A stretch of DNA of 64,000 nt. Source: Diploscapter coronatus. Taxonomy: Eukaryota > Nematoda > Chromadorea > Rhabditida > Rhabditidae. Location of the stretch: NCBI GenBank assembly GCA_964036155.1, contig OZ038423.1:44593249-44657248 (forward strand). The letters run 5' to 3'. The stretch's first letter is position 1. The number at the start of each line of letters is the position of its first letter. The notes below the pieces were generated by a model. That model was not told the origin of the DNA, ran no database searches, and saw nothing but the letters and a program-made list of their open reading frames with translations. Positions 56,673 to 64,000 of this stretch are shown one piece after another. The position numbers were made by a program, and so were the translations under genes.

Positions 56673-57426
56673 AAAACTAACAGCTAAAAATTAGCAACTA
56701 ATGCTTAAAACTAGCAACCAAATCTAGCTAACGTTATATAATTAGGTGATTATATTAACGCTGAGGAACGTTGTTAAAGCTTTTCTCTATGAAGTTAAGA
56801 TTACTGATGAAGTTTTTAGGAAAATTGTTATTTTAAAAAAAGTTGTGAAATTTTAGGAACTTCAAAAACGGTTTCACAATGAAACACGGCCATCAAGGGA
56901 CGAGGCACCTGATTATGCCGAACAAAAAATCTTCCCCTCAAAGAGCCGTCCTCTCAATCCACTCGGAGCTGATATTCTTCGTCGCGATCATGATGAAGGG
57001 CTTGAATCGATACATCATGGATCCGACTCAAGTGATTTGGAAAAGAAGCTTGAGATCAGCAGGAAATTTGTGAAGATGGAAGATAGTCTAGTTGGTCGAA
57101 AAATTGAATGTTTTCGATTTTTAGTGATTATTCTTATGGGTTAACTAGATTTAGTGGTAATTAGTCATTTTAAGCCTACCTTTCAAACTAATCTAGTCCA
57201 GTGCGAATAAAGTTACTCAAGTCACTACACTACACATCATTCAATTTCATTTAAACTTTTTTTCTATCATAATTTATTTTACATGATCACATTTCCGATA
57301 TGCAATGTTTGGCAATAAACTCTGATTTTTGCTAAAAAAAAAAGGTAAGGTTTCTAAATTCTAGGCATAATTTTCTAAGATTTGTCCAGTGCTTTATACA
57401 CTAAGCCACTATCCATTTTCCATCAA
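56673..57426. other. 3' region of the F-box-like gene and convergent intergenic DNA
   Basis: Holds the possible extra 3' exon of the F-box-like gene (56857-57073, acceptor aattttag) and the poly(A) signal cgaataaagt near 57205. On the other strand it is the 3' flank of the zinc-finger gene. Nothing else recognised. Confidence 0.4.
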
Positions 57427-60400
57427 TTAGTGCATAGTCTCGAGAAAATCGTCATCCAATGGTTCGTGGGGCATTACCAGGTTACGGTTCTACAAATAAC
57501 AGATTTAGACGATTTTGAATATTCTTTCTCATACTTGTAGCGTAAACACCCGAGAGTACTCTTTCGTATTAAGTTTACGCATTCTACCTTTCTTCTCAGT
57601 CTTTTATAAATACGCTTTTTCAAGTTGTATTCTTTCTTTCAAACTCTTATCACGAATTCTATTTTCAGATGATTTTTTCGTCATATACTTCTCTTGTACT
57701 GTATTAATTTTAATTTTATTTCGCAGTGTTTAGGTGCACTTTCTTCTTTTTCAAAATACCGTATCCTCGTACCTGATGGTGATGCTGTGACGTGGAAGGT
57801 CGCACGTTGGCGTACGGATTCGGAATCGACATCATCGAATTCGGATTCGGGTTTGGATTGGGATTTTGCATCATCGTTGACGTCGTTGTTGGCATGGGGG
57901 GGTTCTGAATTCTCATGATGATATTTTTACTTCTTACTGTAGACTTCACAACTTTATAAACTATATCACAAGGGAACTGCATCAATTTCTCTTGCGACAA
58001 GTTGCCAATATATACAAAGTTACAGTTTCAATAGGTTTCATAAATTCTCAAATTTCAAAAGTTTGAAGGTAAATTTGGTAATAAAGGGCTACTTTCAGTA
58101 AAATAAAGAAATTTCAGAAATTTACCTGACTATTCATCCTACTTGTCGTTGGCGGTGCGGTCATATGCTGATATGGCTGCTGTTGGCCCTGATTTTGCTG
58201 GTTTGGGTTTTGAACGAACGACGCGCGTCTCATGCCGGGCGGATCGTAGACCAACAGAATTCGATACCTGAAAATAAAGTTTTTGAGAACTTATCGATTT
58301 TTCAAAAATTTCATTATTTTTTCTGACGAAATAACCTCTTCAAAAAATGAAAGAAATATCTAAAATTCCGCCATTATTTTTTGCAACATAATCTATATTT
58401 CTTACAAATTATCGAAAAAAATCACTTTTTAGCCGAGCTTGGCCATGTTTTAGCATTTCTTTACAGAATTTTTTTTTCTAAATCTTGACTTTTCCATACC
58501 CAGGAGGAGTCGGTAACCCTAGCGTGTTGCATGGAGTGACCACGGGCACATTCGACTGATCGTAATTTGCTTGCCCTTCGACCACTTCGGCAGGCCGAGG
58601 CACATTCGGGAATTGCCCCCCGAAACACGCGTCGAACATTTGCTCTTGACGGACTTGAGCGGCCTGGAATTGTGATTTTTTATTTTTGAAAACTGTTCTT
58701 TTCTACTATGCTTGAAGGATCAATACTATTTCAATAGCTAACTAATATCAAGTTTACTCTTCTTGAAGCTTATTTTAGAATTCTAAAATTTGTACCTGCA
58801 AATTGATGGCTTCGGCCTTTCTCTTGGGGTGTTTGAGCACGAAGTGATGCTCGACGTGCTTGTATTTGGTCGTCCGATAGGGGCATAGTTTGCATTTGTA
58901 CCTGGCAGTTTTCGTCACTCCGTCCTTCGACAAATGCTCCCTCACGTGGAGGTCGGCCGCCTCAAAATTAGGGGTCTTTTAAAATATTTGAGATCTTCTA
59001 TAAAATAGAGGATCATTCTCATTTCTTTACAAACTCAATAATACAAGATCGAGTCTTTTATTTGTCTTTATAAAACCCACATTTTTGTCGAGCACGATAG
59101 TACCGCACTTCCTGCAAGTGAACTCGAACATTCGCGAATGTCTGGACTGAAATTTTTTGGATAAAGCTCAAAGAATTCCAAGAAAGTCAAACGCTTAAAA
59201 AAACAAAAATAATATCATTTTTTAAATTTGAATATTTTTTAAACTTTCTAATGTAAAAATCATTAAGTCGATTCCTTCAGTTCATGCACGTTATTTGCAA
59301 AAATTTCTACCCGCTGAATAATGGGCGTGGCTGTAGCCGTGGCTGATGACGTGGACGTCGTGGGCTCATCGTCGACCAGATTCTGAAGGACCTGCTCGAG
59401 GATGCCTGGCTCTGACGGCATTTTCAGTCCCAAATTCGGCGGCGCCTCAGTCGGCTCGGAAAGCGGTCTTTTCGCACAAATCGTGCATTTCGCGCCGTCC
59501 TGAATCTTTTTCATAAAAATTTAGGAGATTTCAAATAATAAAATGAATACTAATGCGTGATTGTAAAAAAAACATTATTTCAATTTACCACAAGAATATG
59601 AAATGTTTCAGATCTTTGAAAGTTCCAATGAAAAATAAATCAAGTCAATTCTCTTTACTGTGCATTTTAAAATCCTTATCTACCGTATACTCCCTCTTGC
59701 CGTCTCCGGAGTTGAGATTAGGGTGTTTCAGATGGTGTTTCCACATTGCTAGCAACTCAGGACTCAGGAAACACAGGGACACCATCCTCAGAGCGAGCGT
59801 GTAATTCTCCTAGGATTGTTGTCATTTCAATGTCGTCTTTAAGTATCAGGCATCAATTTTTAGAAATGTTTGGAAGAAAATACAAAATCTTGTGAAACGT
59901 ATCAGGGCAAAGAGACGAAATTACTCGAATTCAAAGTTCGTTTTAGACCGAATTCTTTCCGTTTCTATTTCTGAGGAAAAAACTTACATGTGCGAAAGAA
60001 TCGATGGCGCAATTGGTCATCTTATCGGAATGGCAGTCTCTGTGGTGATCCTAAAAGTAGAATAATTTTAAGAAATTCAGGTAAAAATGACGAATTCATA
60101 TTTTTCTTCGAATTTTCAAAATGACCTGCATCAGTTCGTATTTGACGGCCTTTGACAGGCAGTACCGGCATCGGAAATGGTACAGGTTCCTCTCCTTCTG
60201 CAGGTGATAGCAAATGTGGTCGATGCACTCCTCAAATTAAAATGGTTTTTTTGTTTAAATTTCAGAAATTCAGATAAAAATTGTATGTTTGAAAAGATCT
60301 CTACTTTTCATATCGAGCTAGTTTTTCAATATTGATCGTTTTGATACATAGGAAGAAGCAAACCTCATCTGTTTTGGCGAATATTCCGCATTTGAGACAT

Positions 60401-63282
60401 TTCATCGCTCCATCCTCGCGGCAGTGATCCTTCAGCATTTCTTTGTGGGTTTCTGCAAATGTTATTTTCTTTAAGTTTTTTTTTTTTTTTAAATTACCCG
60501 ATCTGGGTTTATACGCCCTCAGGAGCAACTCGTTGTGTTGTCTTACTAACGCTGAACTCAATTTGATCGGCACGCCGATGTCCTTGAATCGGGAGACGGG
60601 CTGAAATTTGAACAATTAGGGATTCCATATATCCTTTAAGGTGCCTGATCAAAAAAGCCTGGCATTTTCTTGTACCGCCGCAAAATCTCGACCGTCTTTT
60701 TGGCGACGAAATATTCGGTGATCGTCTTGAAAGCCTCGACCTCCACGGCGCCTTCCTTGAAGATTTCATAGAACATTTGCTGAAAATCGACTCTTCATCA
60801 ATTTATTTGAGAAGGAAAATAGCAGGCTCAATGAAATTTCTAACCTGCTTTTAAGTTCGACAAACTATCTATTTTAGAAAGGTCTATCATTGTAAAAACA
60901 TTGAAACATGTTAAAAACTGAAAACTGAAATCAAAACCGGAAAGATGTTTTATCAAGAAAACGCTCAAATTTATTTTCGAAAAAAGATTTATAAGCAGCT
61001 CGATTGCCTTATTGAAAGTAGTTTGTAATTTTAAAATTTGTTGGAACTGACTCGATATTTCCTGGTGAGTTTCTCGGTTTGATCGTCGATTTTCTGGAGG
61101 TCGTACATCTTGTGAACAGTGTGCTGATGCTCCATCATGTAGGCGTGGCGGAATTCGGCATAGCTACATTTCGGGTAGCTACAGAGGTAGCGGCACAGCT
61201 GAGATTAGGATAATTATTTATCAGTTGACTTCGTAAATTAGTTGGAGAGACAGACAGATCAAAATTTTGCCTATGAATTTTTAAAGCGATATTTTGTGAA
61301 ACGTACTTGATTTTCAACGATTTCTCATAGAAATAGATAAGCTATTGAAACCCATTATTCGTTTCAAATGTCAAGAAATTTGAAGCATACTTAGTAATGG
61401 TTTTCCTCCTTCCAAAGCAATTAGAAACAGTGGAATTTGTTGGATTGGGAAAATTATTTGTATGGCATACTTGAAATTTTTTGAAGCATTACTAAAATTT
61501 CCTTCAAAACTAAGAAAGCAACGAATTTCATTTTTTTAAATTTCCGAACCTTGAAGTCTTTTGCCAGATGCATGTAGGCGTGCGTTGACGCGGCTGCTCC
61601 ATTCGTCACGAAAATCCCGCACCGTTGGCAGCAGAGGGTTTTTGGAATCGGGGATCTAGAAATCGAGGTTTTTTATTTTTCATTTTAAAGCAATATCAGA
61701 GGAACGTGATCAATTGTTAGGAGAAAAGTCTAATTTTATTTCTTATGTTTTGAAACTTTTTGAAGGACACAAAAATAACTCACTCTTGAAGCATAAACCT
61801 CATGACATCAGATTGCGCCTCTTTTGCGAACGATTTAAGGAAGGGAATGAGAGTGCTGCTAGAAGTTGAGGCCTTCCTGAAATGTTACTATTTTAAGCTA
61901 AACCTAATTTTATTCCCAAATTTTTCCTATTTTCACCTGGGAATGAATTGCTCGGTCAATTCGACAGGTAGTTGCTGCTTGATTTGCATGTCGTTGGTAA
62001 AGATTCTGGGAATTTCTTTTTTATTTGAATTTTTAAAATTGCTACCTGCTAGTCCTGTAAGCGATTTTGGAAGTCCCTGGCAAAGACGCCGATAGGATCG
62101 CGGAGACAGCCGATATAGGCTGAAATTTTTATTATTTTCAAATATTTAAAAAATTTTGAAAATGCAAAAGTTGTTTTTTTTCCAGAAACATTGCGTCGGA
62201 TCTAATTAGTATGTCTGAATTATTATAACAGAAATTTCATATCTCCCTAGTTCAGAGACTTTTTCAAGGTAATAACGTATGTTTCAAAATACTTGAAACA
62301 ATGAAGACTAGCAAGGGTAATGATTAATATAAAGGTCGAATGCCTCAAAACCCACATTATAAGATTCCGACTCCTCTTTGAGCCCGTCTACGGGGGAATA
62401 AGCAGTGGCTCGACTAGGTCCGGGCTGCTGATTTGGATCGAACTGAACGAACAGTGCACCGAGGGGACCTTCGATTTGCTCTTCCTGAGACTTCGGGCGC
62501 TGGCCTTCGAATTCGTCGATCTGAATTTTTAAAAAATTTTAAAACTCAGAAATCTTCTCTGAATAATGATTTTTTACGCATATTTAAAAAAAAAATCTAA
62601 CCGGTTCAACTTTGATGATCTCTCCAGTGCCGCTGATTTCTGCTGTTACTGTTAATTCGGGTCTGAAAAAATCGAATTGAAACACAATATGATACTTTCA
62701 AAAACCAATTTATATTCTCACTTTTTTCTAAAATATAATTCACTTTTCTCGAATTTAGAGTGAAGATAGGATAGTTTTAGATTTTCAGAAAGCAATAATA
62801 AAGAAAACCTACGTCAAAGAGCGCTCTTCATCGTACAGCTCATCTCCAAAATCCGACCCCGACCCGGCACTGTTCTGTTCCGAAGCAGCCGCACTCAGGT
62901 CGTACATGTTCATGTCTGAATAGCGATGTGGCAGCCCGGCCGCCCGTTTTTCCAACATCTCCTGGGGGTTTTGAGCTGAAAATAAAAGTTCCTCGATTTT
63001 TAAAATTAGTTTAAACATTTCGGGGATGTTCTGAAGGTTAACCTTCCATTATTCTGACCCTGCATTGAAGTGGGTATTGAGGAAAAACAACTATAGAAAC
63101 GGCTGTTTTCGAATTTTGGACACAAAAGGATGAAATTTATGGTCAATATAGATCAACACAATTTGTTTAAAAATGAACTCACCCAAAACGGGAGCCCTTT
63201 TCCTCTTGTCATCCTGGTTACTCCAATCCGGGTCTTCAGATTGCTTTCTTTTGCTGGCCGAACGCGTTCTGATTTCGCTCAT
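57427..63282 (-). CDS. Large multi-zinc-finger nuclear protein (unnamed)
   Basis: 839 aa in 22 exons, all phases matching: 63282-63183, 62975-62813, 62662-62602, 62520-62356, 62119-62046, 62005-61937, 61876-61784, 61655-61550, 61198-61052, 60779-60645, 60600-60498, 60452-60364, 60230-60126, 60050-59988, 59809-59684, 59499-59311, 59146-59081, 58960-58796, 58663-58500, 58267-58126, 57904-57773, 57489-57427. A basic start (MSEIRTRSASKRKQ) looks like a nuclear signal. An acidic N-terminal region precedes several C2H2-like fingers, for example LCCQRCGIFV...HAYMHL, LCSYPKCSYAEFRHAYMMEH, MKCLKCGIFAKTDE, FRCRYCLSKAV and YKCKLCPYRTTKYKHVEHHF. The C-terminus is Pro/Gln/Asn rich, including NPNPNPNPN. 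The intron after 60645 would need a GC donor. Likely a chromatin or transcription factor; I do not recognise an orthologue. Confidence 0.75.
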
Positions 63283-64000
63283 TCAGGCACTGAACATTAG
63301 AAAGTTATATTTTTCTAAATATATATAAAGGGGTCAAAATCCGCAAAATAAAAAATATTATTTTCGCAAAATTGATATATATGGGTCAAAGTCTACAGAA
63401 ATAAAATTTTTCCAGCAAAATTGACAAAAAAAATCTTAAAGAATCATAAAAATCTCATTTTTCTCGTAAAAAAACAAAATCAAGTCTTTTGTAGTATTTA
63501 CTTGTGCCAAAACAAGGATTCGAGTATATTTGACGCGAAGCGTTTTACCCGCGTTGCGATTCGATGTTAGAGTCAGACACATTTTGATCAGAGAATATGA
63601 GACTCCCTCTGCGTCTCTGCCTAGACAAATCATAGGGCATAGGCAAAAACATATCGATCAAAAGGGGAGAGGGGTTGCCTTTTTCTAGGAAAGGGGAAAT
63701 AGATCCAAAAAGGATTTTGTAAATGGGTTACTGTAATTGGTGAAATGTCGACTTTAAACTTTGAGACAAGTATCCTAGCTTTGTCATTGTAGAAGAAATG
63801 GCTAAAAACTTATTAGTTTTGACACCTATACAAATTTAAATTCGACGCCTTGTTCGTAATAAAACTCGGAAAATAAAACACATCGAAAATCCAATGTTCT
63901 CGGATATTTCAAGGTTTCCAACCTTCTCCGAGTTATATCGGTTATCATTCTTTCTCAATTTCAGACGATCACTTTATTCATGAATCACCAAAAAGCGAGC
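63283..64000. other. Upstream region of the zinc-finger gene
   Basis: About 0.7 kb to the window end. A trans-splice-type acceptor (aatgttcag) lies just before the start codon. A GC-richer patch at about 63525-63560 could be promoter DNA. The short open frame at 63436-63633 has no recognisable motif. Confidence 0.35.

Overview
This window is nuclear DNA of a nematode, most likely a free-living member of Rhabditida. The evidence is in the gene content: a cuticle collagen very close to SQT-3, a nematode-type cytochrome P450, an F-box/FBA_2-type gene, metabotropic glutamate receptors, short AT-rich introns ending in TTTCAG, and operon-like spacing with trans-splice-type acceptors. I cannot name the species. 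Gene models come from joining exons by hand. For nine of the ten principal genes the chain of splice phases closes exactly to a stop codon. No transcript data were available.

Layout. 1-1969 (+) is the 3' end of the AP-3 beta adaptin gene. 2398-9484 (-) and 17083-23028 (-) are two intact, recently duplicated metabotropic glutamate receptor genes. Between them lies a 14-exon P450 gene (13521-15969, -). The first receptor copy carries a hAT-like insertion in an intron, a Helitron fragment about 245 bp upstream of its start codon and a possible solo LTR further upstream. The second copy lacks all three.

25635-37427 (-) holds a likely three-gene operon: a CCDC124 homologue, a UBL7 homologue and a WAC homologue. 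A 1272-bp mariner element with perfect terminal repeats sits in a CCDC124 intron. 38687-53781 (+) is an 18-exon SLC26/SulP anion transporter. Its 8-kb intron contains an antisense cuticle collagen gene split into 22 exons, many of 12-49 nt. Its 4-kb intron contains an antisense gene for a small secreted phospholipase A2-like protein. 54253-56672 (+) is an F-box-associated-domain gene. 57427-63282 (-) is a 22-exon zinc-finger gene.

Most of these genes are unrelated housekeeping or developmental genes that happen to be neighbours. The parts most worth a second look are the duplicated receptor pair (ligand-binding halves diverging faster than transmembrane halves, different upstream DNA), the two antisense nested genes in one transporter, the micro-exon collagen, and the CCDC124-UBL7-WAC operon with a transposon in it. 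No rRNA, tRNA or CRISPR array was recognised.
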